A DNA stretch of 64,000 bases, taken from contig JADGDU010000025.1 of assembly GCA_016744705.1 (NCBI GenBank), forward strand, positions 281 to 64,280, in the 5' to 3' direction. Under the pieces are notes generated by a model that had not been told where the DNA came from, did no database searches, and was given only the letters and a program-made list of their open reading frames with translations. This stretch comes from Candidatus Krumholzibacteriia bacterium (GTDB lineage: Bacteria; Krumholzibacteriota; Krumholzibacteriia; LZORAL124-64-63). Shown here in pieces: positions 34,774 to 42,690 of the stretch (the stretch's first letter is position 1; each line of letters begins with the position of its first letter). Position numbers and translations under genes: made by a program.

Positions 34774-35769
34774 TTAGAGCAGGTACCAAGCGGTTATCAA
34801 AGTGGCATCGGCCAGTGCCCACAGGGTGAGGCCCCGGTACATCTTCTTTTCCATTTGCGCCGTGCTGAGCTGTGGCTGATGGGCCATCCACACTAATAGG
34901 TGGCCCAACCAGGCCACCATGACGGCTGCGGGCATGAGCAGCGGCCATCCCATTCCTTTGGAAAGCAATCCCCAGGCAAAAGCGGCAGAGGCCAGAAACC
35001 CCAGAACGATGGCTAAAGCCAACGCTGGCCGACCTCCCATGTGGGTGCATAGGGTGCGGTCGCCACGTTCCAGATCTTCCTGCATTTGATACAGCTGGGT
35101 CATGGGGTAAAAGGAACCAAAGAGCAGGCCAAATCCCAGAACAATCCAGCCCGGCCCCCCGCTGAGGGCACTGTCCAGTTGTTGTATGGCCGAACCTTGC
35201 AGCCCAGGCCAGGGCACATGACGCCAGCCGCCGGCTGCGCAGGCATTGCCGGTGGCTCCAAAATCCGCAGCCTTGCCCGCCAGCAAACCGGCCAAAGTGG
35301 TACCGGCTCCATAGCCCAGCATGTTCACCAGCAGATCAAAACCGGGGCGGGCTTTGAGGCGGGTCAGAGGATGAGAATAGAGGATAGAGAGCAGGACACA
35401 TGCACCCACTACCAGGGCAAAGCCTGATCCTACGAGCAACCAGCTGAGAGCCACACCGGCCAGCATCATCAGCGTGGAGGCAAGCGCCAGCCAGGTGGGT
35501 GGTTGCGGTGGGTTGGCCAGATAAGCTACGGGTCCTTTGTCCTTATCATAAGCACTATTGAAGGCCAGAGTCCCGCCATTTAGCAAAACAACCCAAACCA
35601 ACCAGGCTACGGCCAGCACTGCACCTGAGGCGGGGTTCAACCAACAGCCGCCACCCCTTGCCCCTGGGGAGACCAACATGACGGGAACCATGAATTGGAA
35701 GGTGAGGATGGTCCATTGGTCGGGGCGGGTCAATTTCAGGGCGTCCCGTATTTCAGAAGTTCTGCTCAT
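34774..35769 (-). CDS. UbiA-family prenyltransferase
   Basis: This 331-residue membrane protein has about nine hydrophobic helices and both Asp-rich motifs of the family. NSAYDKDKGPVAYL lies near residue 83 and YQMQEDLERGDRT near 231. Such enzymes transfer a prenyl chain to an aromatic or other acceptor in quinone, haem or lipid synthesis. No menaquinone, ubiquinone or haem gene is adjacent, so the acceptor is unknown. The start at 35769 is fixed by the ATGA overlap with the DUF116 gene. It ends the three-gene minus-strand operon. Confidence 0.85.
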   Translation of the reverse strand: MSRTSEIRDALKLTRPDQWTILTFQFMVPVMLVSPGARGGGCWLNPASGAVLAVAWLVWVVLLNGGTLAFNSAYDKDKGPVAYLANPPQPPTWLALASTLMMLAGVALSWLLVGSGFALVVGACVLLSILYSHPLTRLKARPGFDLLVNMLGYGAGTTLAGLLAGKAADFGATGNACAAGGWRHVPWPGLQGSAIQQLDSALSGGPGWIVLGFGLLFGSFYPMTQLYQMQEDLERGDRTLCTHMGGRPALALAIVLGFLASAAFAWGLLSKGMGWPLLMPAAVMVAWLGHLLVWMAHQPQLSTAQMEKKMYRGLTLWALADATLITAWYLL

Positions 35770-36329
35770 GAGCCCGTGGCCGCCTTGGCCTGAGGCGGGG
35801 CTGGACAAACCAGGGCCAACTGCTTTTCCAGCCATACCAGATCCACACTGGCATTGATGCACATTTTTTCCATGGGGGGCAGGGGAGCCAGCAGGGCCGG
35901 GTATTCAGGCACCGCGCGCAGGGCTTTCACCAATCGGTTGTGACAGGCTGTGGCGATGATCAGGTCCGGATTTCGGGTGCGCGCCAATTCAAAAGCAATG
36001 TGGCTGCGGAAGGCCACCAAGGCCTTGATGCCGTATTGGTCGCATAGTTGGGCCACATCGCCAAGGGGGCACTGCATGCACTGGAGGCATTCTTCCAAAC
36101 CCGCCTGGACATTGGCTTTGCACCCATTTTTTTTCACACAGCGGGGCATGATCAGCAGCACGTTCTCAGGGGGCAAAGTTTTCAGAAAATTGATGACGCG
36201 CTGGTTTTGGCTGGTGGTCAGTTTTTCTACAAATTTGTTTTCCAAGGACCCGAAGGGACGCAACATTCTCATGGAAAGGGCGACGAAAGATCGGTAGGGG
36301 GCCCATTGCCAGGGTGACTGAAAACTCAT
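35766..36329 (-). CDS. DUF116 family protein
   Basis: The 187-residue protein has the features of DUF116: NVLLIMPRCVKKNGCKANV followed by a Cys cluster CLQCMQCPLGDV, then ALVAFRSHIAFELARTRNPD and ATACHNRLVKALR. The Cys pattern suggests a metal or Fe-S site. No reaction is established for the family. It overlaps both neighbours by 4 nt (a TrmH-like gene upstream, UbiA-like downstream), so the three are coordinately made. Confidence 0.78.
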   Translation of the reverse strand: MSFQSPWQWAPYRSFVALSMRMLRPFGSLENKFVEKLTTSQNQRVINFLKTLPPENVLLIMPRCVKKNGCKANVQAGLEECLQCMQCPLGDVAQLCDQYGIKALVAFRSHIAFELARTRNPDLIIATACHNRLVKALRAVPEYPALLAPLPPMEKMCINASVDLVWLEKQLALVCPAPPQAKAATGS

Positions 36330-36868
36330 GGCTGCTGCTGTAACCAGCGCCTGCGAATCTGGTAGGCCAGTATGCCGAAACTCACGGCCACATTCAGGCT
36401 GTGCTTGGTGCCAGCCATGGGGATTTCCACCACATGGTCAGCCAGATCGAGAATTTCCTGACGAACACCATTGACTTCATGGCCCACCACAAAGCAGTGG
36501 GGAAAAGGGAATGCAAAATCGTCCCAGTCCACGGATCGCGTCGTTTGCTCCAGAGCCACCAGCGCAATGCCCTGCTCCTTGATGCGGTGGGCGGCGGCCA
36601 GAGAGTCCTGCCAATAATCCCAGGGAACGGTCAGAGTGGCACCTAATGCTGTCTTTTCAATGTCTTTGCGCGGGGGGGTGGCGGTCATGCCGGTGAGAAA
36701 GAGGCCACCCAGGCCCACGGCATCGGCGGTGCGAAAGATGGATCCCACATTCCATACGCTGCGGATATTATCCAGCAATGCAAACGAAGGCAGCCGGCCT
36801 TGATCGTCGGTCAATTCCAGATTGGGGCGTTTCTGCGGGGTGATGATGCCGTTTTTATTCTCTGTCAT
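36326..36868 (-). CDS. TrmH/SpoU-family RNA 2'-O-methyltransferase
   Basis: This SAM-dependent enzyme methylates a ribose 2'-OH in tRNA or rRNA. The 180-residue protein is a single SPOUT domain with the three family motifs: ALLDNIRSVWNVGSIFRTAD (motif 1), FVVGHEVNGVRQE (motif 2) and VEIPMAGTKHSLNVAVSFGI (motif 3, with the knot). There is no extra substrate-binding domain, so the site is not predictable. The ATG at 36868 gives a normal length; longer starts are open but unsupported. First gene of the operon with DUF116 and UbiA. Confidence 0.9.
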   Translation of the reverse strand: MTENKNGIITPQKRPNLELTDDQGRLPSFALLDNIRSVWNVGSIFRTADAVGLGGLFLTGMTATPPRKDIEKTALGATLTVPWDYWQDSLAAAHRIKEQGIALVALEQTTRSVDWDDFAFPFPHCFVVGHEVNGVRQEILDLADHVVEIPMAGTKHSLNVAVSFGILAYQIRRRWLQQQP

Positions 36869-37073
36869 GATGGCGGGTGCGCATTTCTCGGTTCGGTGAC
36901 TGGAGTTCAATATTTCCCCCATAGTGGGGGCGATTCCCGGGTTTGGCAACCCCCCGATAAAATTCCTATAAAAACCGGTAAACATGGGGCTGATCATGAC
37001 GATACAAGATCAGAGCTTTGAATGGATTCGAAGTGGTATTCATCTGCCGATAACAAGGAAACAGCAGCAGCCT

Positions 37074-38483
37074 ATGAATCGCAAAACCGTGAGCTTGTGT
37101 CTTATTGCCAGAGATGAAGAGGCATCCATCGGGATGACCATAAAGTCTGTATTGGCCCTCGTTGACGAGGTTATCGTCGTAGACACGGGATCAAAAGATA
37201 ACACCCGCATCATCGCCGAAGGTTATGGAGCCAGGGTTCTGGACGTGGCCTGGGAGGATGATTTTTCGCAGGCCCGCAACGCTGGCCTGGACGAAGCTAT
37301 GTGTGATTGGGTCCTGATATTGGATGCGGACGAATTTTTGCAACCGGTTAGACCAGTGGAGTTTCAGCGTCTGTTGCACGATCCCAAAGCCGCCGGGTAC
37401 CATCTGCGCATGGCCAGCCCCCTTGGCGAAGAGGTCGTTCGCAGTGACACCATGATTCGCCTGTTCCGCAATGATCCTAAGGTTCGTTACCGTTATCCCA
37501 TTTTTGAGCAAATTTCCGAAAGCCTGAACTGGTGGGCTGATAAAGAATGCCTACAAATCAAAGACACCAATTTGACGGTGGTTCATGAGGGCGGCAAACC
37601 GGAACACCAGGCACGTAAGCGGGAGCGGAACCTACGAATATTGCGCAAGGCCATCATTGAATACCCCCAGGAACCCTATTTTTCCTATAAAATGGGCATG
37701 GCTGGCATCCAATCTCTGGACGGCGAAGTTTTACCCATGGCCGGGCTCAAGACTGCCCTCAGCCAGTTGCACAGCGCCTGGATCAGGATTGCTGACAAAG
37801 ATCAGGGTTATTTGCAGAGTTTGCCCTGGCTACCTGATCTGGGAGCCAATTCGGCTTCCGGGCTGCTGGCTTTGGACCGGGTGGATGAAGCTCGCACCTT
37901 GGTGCATCGCATGAGCGAGCTGTTCCCCGATCATCCCATGGTAAGGTTGCAGCAGGCGGCCGTGGATATCCGATATTTGGAGTTGCACTCATCCGAGTTG
38001 GGTGTGGAATTGTCTCGCCGGCTGGAATCAAAAGCCCGTAAAAGCCTGGCCAGCCTCTTGGTGAGCAAGGTCCAGGATAACGGGATTGCCACCGACCGCA
38101 GAATTCTTGATCTTTATCCCTTGCGTTACCTGGGAGAGCTTGCTCTCTTGGGAGGACACGTCAGCGAAGCGGTGGGACATTTTGAGCAGGCGCTCAGTCT
38201 TGATCCTGATTATTCTTTCGGATGGTTGGGGATGGCGGAGAGCTCCCGATTTGCCGGAGACCGCAAACGTGCCCTGAAACTATATCTGCGAACCATAACC
38301 GAAAACGAATGGAACCATAGGGGGTGGCTGCGCGGTTGCGATCTGATGAGGGAGATGGATTTCCAGGACAATGCCACCAGTTGGTGGCGCCGGGCTGGCA
38401 CCACCTTCCCCGAACATCCAGCTTTGGAGCGGGCCGAACAACAGGCCCATGATACATCGCACCAGCTGCATCCTGTGGGTTGA
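37074..38483 (+). CDS. Family-2 glycosyltransferase with TPR domain
   Basis: The 469-residue protein begins with a GT2 domain (about 5-225). Motifs are SLCLIARDEEASIG, VDEVIVVDTGSKDNT and the metal-binding WVLILDADEFLQP. A helical region with TPR-like repeats follows (about 260-460, for example GHVSEAVGHFEQALSLDPDY). GT2-TPR proteins transfer sugars to peptides or glycans in the cytoplasm. No acceptor is evident. The ATG at 37074 starts directly before the conserved part; an ATG at 36984 would overlap the promoter side of the divergent methyltransferase gene. Confidence 0.85.
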   Translation: MNRKTVSLCLIARDEEASIGMTIKSVLALVDEVIVVDTGSKDNTRIIAEGYGARVLDVAWEDDFSQARNAGLDEAMCDWVLILDADEFLQPVRPVEFQRLLHDPKAAGYHLRMASPLGEEVVRSDTMIRLFRNDPKVRYRYPIFEQISESLNWWADKECLQIKDTNLTVVHEGGKPEHQARKRERNLRILRKAIIEYPQEPYFSYKMGMAGIQSLDGEVLPMAGLKTALSQLHSAWIRIADKDQGYLQSLPWLPDLGANSASGLLALDRVDEARTLVHRMSELFPDHPMVRLQQAAVDIRYLELHSSELGVELSRRLESKARKSLASLLVSKVQDNGIATDRRILDLYPLRYLGELALLGGHVSEAVGHFEQALSLDPDYSFGWLGMAESSRFAGDRKRALKLYLRTITENEWNHRGWLRGCDLMREMDFQDNATSWWRRAGTTFPEHPALERAEQQAHDTSHQLHPVG

Positions 38484-38511
38484 TCTGTTCCAGAAAGACC
38501 AGAGAAATCAC

Positions 38512-39906
38512 ATGACGGAATTTGTTGAGCCCCGCATTGGGAGCATTCCTCCCCAGCGCCGCATTTTCACCAATCGCAATCTACGCATGGAATCCATCGA
38601 GGCTATCGGCTTCGACATGGACCACACCCTTGCTGTTTATAATACTAAAAATTTCAATCATCTTTGTTTTGATCTGGCACTGGAACGATTGATCAGCGAC
38701 CACGGCTATGACCCCATTATTCGCACCGTGCGCTGGGACCCGGATGCCGTGATCCGTGGCTTGATTGTGGACAAAGATAACGGAAACCTGCTGAAGCTGG
38801 ACGCCTATAACCATGTGACTCGGGCTCGACGGGGTTTTCGATTTCTGGATAAGGAAGAAATACGTGAAGTCTATTCTCGGGGCGATTTGCGTTTAGGGTC
38901 TGACCGTTACCGGGTCTTTGATACGCTTTTTGATATGCCCGAAGGTTGTATCTTTTCCGGTCTGATGGAATTGAAAGAAACTGGCGCTGCAGCTCTGAAC
39001 CGTTCGCCCGGCCAGATTTACGACGAAATCCGAAAAACCGTGGACACCATGCATGCTGATGGAACGCTGAAGGCCCGCATCATTGCTGACCTACCCCGTT
39101 TCTTTATTCCAGATCCCGACCTGGTGGCCACTCTTAAGAAAATTAGCGCGGCCGGCAAAAAGCTTTTCCTGCTCACCAATAGCGAGGCCGATTACACAGG
39201 TGCGGTGATGAACTACCTCGTCGGTGGTGCGGACGGTTCCTGGGAGGAGCTGTTCGATCTGGTGATTTGTTTCTCCTGCAAACCTGGTTTTTTCCTGCCC
39301 GGAAAGCCGGGTGTGCCAGTGGAAGCAGACACGCTGCCGCTGTTGCCCAATCGGAAAGGCCATGTTTTCAACGGCGGCGATTGTTTCTTTTTGGAGAAAG
39401 TTCTGGGCATCGAGGGCGACGAAATTCTTTACTTTGGCGACCATACTTACGGCGATATTCTCAGCAGTAAGAAAAGTGTCGGTTGGCGTACGGCCATGAT
39501 TGTGCCTGAGGTGGAACATGAAGTGGAGAACTTGTGGCTTTTGCGGGACCAGTGGCAGGAAGTGGCCAGCCTTGAAGATGAGCTGGATGACCTGGTGCTG
39601 AAACAGGATCAGTTGGAAGTGGCTGAGGATACAGATAAAAAGCAGCTGGATGAATTGAAAGAGGCCATCGGGGATGCCCTGGGACGTCGCTCCCGCTTAC
39701 AGAAAAATCTGAAGGCAGCCTACAATCCCTATTGGGACAGTTTGTTCCGTGAGGGACGCGCTTCCAGCAGACTGGGGCGGCAGACCATGGAATTTGCTTG
39801 TATTTATACCAGTAGGGTGAGTAACTTCCTTAATTATCCGGAAGATAAGTTTTTTGCGAGGCACCTGGAATTGCAGCCCCATGAGCGGTGGGCCCTGAAT
39901 TCTTAA
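38512..39906 (+). CDS. HAD-family 5'-nucleotidase (IMP/GMP-specific type)
   Basis: The 464-residue protein belongs to the large cytosolic 5'-nucleotidase group. It has the HAD motif I IGFDMDHTLAVYN near residue 30, FLLTNSEADYTGAVM for motif II, and a motif III/IV segment FNGGDCFFLEKVLG to YFGDHTYGDIL. A coiled-coil C-terminus follows (about 345-410). These enzymes dephosphorylate IMP and GMP. Adenosine deaminase lies 4 kb upstream, so a shared purine role is possible but not shown. The ATG at 38512 is well placed before the conserved start. Confidence 0.88.
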   Translation: MTEFVEPRIGSIPPQRRIFTNRNLRMESIEAIGFDMDHTLAVYNTKNFNHLCFDLALERLISDHGYDPIIRTVRWDPDAVIRGLIVDKDNGNLLKLDAYNHVTRARRGFRFLDKEEIREVYSRGDLRLGSDRYRVFDTLFDMPEGCIFSGLMELKETGAAALNRSPGQIYDEIRKTVDTMHADGTLKARIIADLPRFFIPDPDLVATLKKISAAGKKLFLLTNSEADYTGAVMNYLVGGADGSWEELFDLVICFSCKPGFFLPGKPGVPVEADTLPLLPNRKGHVFNGGDCFFLEKVLGIEGDEILYFGDHTYGDILSSKKSVGWRTAMIVPEVEHEVENLWLLRDQWQEVASLEDELDDLVLKQDQLEVAEDTDKKQLDELKEAIGDALGRRSRLQKNLKAAYNPYWDSLFREGRASSRLGRQTMEFACIYTSRVSNFLNYPEDKFFARHLELQPHERWALNS

Positions 39907-39958
39907 GACCTGAATACACTGTCAACAGAAACCAAAATCAGAAACCAAGGAGAAAAAA

Positions 39959-41029
39959 ATGCTCGGCGCCAAGAACGTGATCGTCATCGGAACAGGAACC
40001 ATTGGGGAACCCCTCATTGGTCTGCTTTGCAACTTCAGGGCCCAGCTGGGCATTGACGAAGTACTCTTCCACAAACGCACGCCCTTGCTGACCGATCGCT
40101 CCAAGGTGCAAAACCTGCTGAAGCGTGGTGCCCGCCTGGTGACAGACGAAGAGCGGGTGGACCAATTCGAAATAATGGGATTGCGGGTGGATTACACCAC
40201 TGACGAAGCCATGGATGCCTGCCGGGTGGTCATCGATTGCACCCCTTCGGGTAATACTATGAAGGAAAAACTGTACTCCCGCTTCGAAGACAGCACTGAT
40301 CTGTTCATTGCTCAGGGCAGTGAGTTTGGCTTCGGGAAAAAATATGCCAGGGGTATTAACGACAAGGTTCTGGTTCCTGGCGAAGACAAGTACCTGCAGG
40401 TGGTCAGTTGCAATACCCACAATTTGTCCGTGCTGCTCAATACCCTCGGCATTCATGATGAAGGTCCCGAAAATGTTCGCGAAGGCCGCTTTGTTTGTTT
40501 GCGCCGGAGCAATGACATCAGCCAAAATGACAGCTTCATGCCCAGTCCCCAGAGCGGAGTGCACCAGGATGATCGCTTCGGCACACATCATGCCCGTGAT
40601 GCCTGGCATCTCTTCGAAACCCTGGGATATGATCTGAATGTTTTCAGTTCGGCCATGAAGCTGAACACCCAGCTGATGCATGTGATCCAGTACCACCTGA
40701 AGGTTGAAAAACCCGTCACCCGTGACGAATTGATCAACCGCTTCGTGGACGATGATCGCATTGCCATCACCTATAAGAACACCGCCAATAGCATCTTCTC
40801 TTTCGGGCGCGACCATGGTTTCTGCGGTCGGATTTTGAACCAGTCGGTGATTCCGGTGGACAGTATGCATGTCAGTGAAGACGGCCGGGAAATCACCGGT
40901 TTCTGTTTCACCCCTCAGGATGGCAACTCTTTGCTGAGCTCGGTTTCAGCGGCTATCTGGGGATTGTATCCCGAGACATATGAGCGCATCGTCCAGTGTC
41001 TGCGACCCTACTTCTTCCAAGAAGTCTAA
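39959..41029 (+). CDS. Archaeal-type (type II) glyceraldehyde-3-phosphate dehydrogenase homologue
   Basis: The 356-residue protein is like archaeal GAPDH and not the usual bacterial GapA. It has IGTGTIGEPLIGLL at the N-terminus, ACRVVIDCTPSGNTMKEKLY, the catalytic-Cys block VVSCNTHNLSVLLNTLG near residue 155, and FVCLRRSNDIS near 181. Archaeal enzymes have SCNTTGL and RRAAD in the same places. NTQLMHVIQYHLKV matches the C-terminal domain. The reaction would be NAD(P)-linked oxidation of glyceraldehyde-3-phosphate. The ATG has a good AAGGAG site. It is monocistronic with its own terminator. A related function on another aldehyde is possible. Confidence 0.65.
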   Translation: MLGAKNVIVIGTGTIGEPLIGLLCNFRAQLGIDEVLFHKRTPLLTDRSKVQNLLKRGARLVTDEERVDQFEIMGLRVDYTTDEAMDACRVVIDCTPSGNTMKEKLYSRFEDSTDLFIAQGSEFGFGKKYARGINDKVLVPGEDKYLQVVSCNTHNLSVLLNTLGIHDEGPENVREGRFVCLRRSNDISQNDSFMPSPQSGVHQDDRFGTHHARDAWHLFETLGYDLNVFSSAMKLNTQLMHVIQYHLKVEKPVTRDELINRFVDDDRIAITYKNTANSIFSFGRDHGFCGRILNQSVIPVDSMHVSEDGREITGFCFTPQDGNSLLSSVSAAIWGLYPETYERIVQCLRPYFFQEV

Positions 41030-41040
41030 GACTGGTTTCC

Positions 41041-41084
41041 AAAAAAAAAAGAGGGCTCGTTGCATCCCGCAGCGAGCCCTCTTT
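41041..41084. terminator. Bidirectional terminator
   Basis: GAGGGCTCG and CGAGCCCTC form a 9-bp stem with a 13-nt loop. A run of ten A's lies left of it and TTT right of it, so it serves both the converging GAPDH-like gene and, with a strong T-run, the minus-strand TPR gene. Confidence 0.9.
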
Positions 41085-41101
41085 GTATCTGAATCCTGAT
41101 A

Positions 41102-42589
41102 TTAGGAATTGCCCTCCAGGTCGACCACCCGTTCTTCCAGCATGGCTGCTGTTTGACGAGCGTAGAATGCATCATCCGACTGCTGGATGCTCCACTTCAA
41201 TTGTTCCAGAGCTTGCCTGGCCTGGGGGATGTTTTCCAACGCAAGATCGGTTCTGACGGCGAGAATGAGCGCTGGGATCAGCCGGTTGTTGGCTTCCAGA
41301 ATGGGACGAATTTGTTCTTGGGCCTGCAATGGTTCAGCATTGTCCATGTAGGCCCGGGCCAGTTTGAGGCGGGCATTCCATTGGTCATGGGCCGGTATCT
41401 TATCCTGCATGTAGGCTACCAAACTGCCCCATTTACGGACGCGGGTGGAGGGTTGGTCGGCCAGGTCGGCCATGTAGCCCTCGTATCGTTTGGCTGCCAT
41501 ATCCACATTGTTCCGGGAATTTTTGCTGGCGTGATACATCTCATGGGAACGCCAGGCCGTGAGGGTGGAGTCCATCAGCGCCTGGCTTTCGGTCATTTTG
41601 TCCATGTGGGCCAGGCGGATGCTACGGAAGTAGGGGGAGAGTTCATGGTCAGGATAATTCACAATGTAATTCAACGTGGTCTGTTCAATTTCGCTAACCA
41701 TATTCATTTCCAGGTAAGTGAACATCAAAGTGTGGTCGATGGACAAGCCCAGTTCTGAGCCGGCAACCATGTCCTGAACCTGATTCATGATGTCGGTGCC
41801 GGATTTGAGCATACCCCGGTAAAGATAAGATTTTCCCAGATTAATGTAAGAAAAGTGGAAATCCGGTTGCAGGGCTACGGCGGCGCGGAATTCGCTGGCC
41901 GCCTCTTCGTACTGCCCAATGACCATAAGGACATCGCCCAGACTGTCATGGGGGTTGGCCAGGTCGGGCGCCAGGAAAGCATATTTTTTCATATGTTCGA
42001 TGGATTCCTGGTAGTGCCCTCTGTTCAGTTCAAAATAGCCCAGTCGGTTATAAGCTTCTGCGTAATTGGGGTTCTTTTCCAGAATATGATGCCAGGTTTC
42101 GAACTGTTCTTCATACAATCCGGCTTCACCCAGGCGTTGGGCCGTGGTGATCATGAAGTGAATGTCGTCGGGTTGGCTCTTCTCCAACTGAATCATCAGG
42201 GAATCGAGCATTCCGTTGAAACGGCTTTTGTGCCTGACACCCAAGCGCATCTGGGCCAGCATGCGGCGGTCATCATTGGCAATCTGGGAGGTGAGGCTGT
42301 CGGCCATGGCCACAGTGACTTTATAATCGTCATTTCTGCCCAATCGCCAATAGACATTGGCCAGGGAAATAGCCGCTTCGGCCAGGGAGGGATCCAATTC
42401 CAGGGCCATTTCCAGGTTTTGGGCTCCTTCAGCGAATTTGAAAGACTGGACCTGGTCGCTGCCCACTTCACATAGCTTAATGGCTTCGGCACTGGGGGAG
42501 ATGTTGCGTGTGCTTCCTGTTTCTGTCAGTAGAAAACCGGCGCCAACCATCAAGGCCGCTATAAATAATCCAATTGCCATCCACTTCAA
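41102..42589 (-). CDS. Membrane-anchored TPR protein
   Basis: The 495-residue protein has one N-terminal hydrophobic segment (MAIGLFIAALMVGAGFLL), probably an uncleaved anchor or signal. TPR units follow (about 35-300), such as FAEGAQNLEMALELDPSLAE, YAEAYNRLGYFELNRGHYQE and LANPHDSLGDVLMVIGQYEE. Further helical repeats run to the end. A periplasmic interaction role is likely; no partner is known. The start is a TTG at 42589 with GGAAGGA upstream, or an ATG three codons later. It lies 101 nt after the phosphatase gene on the same strand. Confidence 0.76.
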   Translation of the reverse strand: MKWMAIGLFIAALMVGAGFLLTETGSTRNISPSAEAIKLCEVGSDQVQSFKFAEGAQNLEMALELDPSLAEAAISLANVYWRLGRNDDYKVTVAMADSLTSQIANDDRRMLAQMRLGVRHKSRFNGMLDSLMIQLEKSQPDDIHFMITTAQRLGEAGLYEEQFETWHHILEKNPNYAEAYNRLGYFELNRGHYQESIEHMKKYAFLAPDLANPHDSLGDVLMVIGQYEEAASEFRAAVALQPDFHFSYINLGKSYLYRGMLKSGTDIMNQVQDMVAGSELGLSIDHTLMFTYLEMNMVSEIEQTTLNYIVNYPDHELSPYFRSIRLAHMDKMTESQALMDSTLTAWRSHEMYHASKNSRNNVDMAAKRYEGYMADLADQPSTRVRKWGSLVAYMQDKIPAHDQWNARLKLARAYMDNAEPLQAQEQIRPILEANNRLIPALILAVRTDLALENIPQARQALEQLKWSIQQSDDAFYARQTAAMLEERVVDLEGNS

Positions 42590-42690
42590 GGCCGCGTCCT
42601 TCCGACGAAAAAAGGCACAAATTCGAGAGGGTACCTACCGAATTGTGAGATTCCTGGGAATTTACGAGAATTCCGGGGAAAAGGTTTCAA

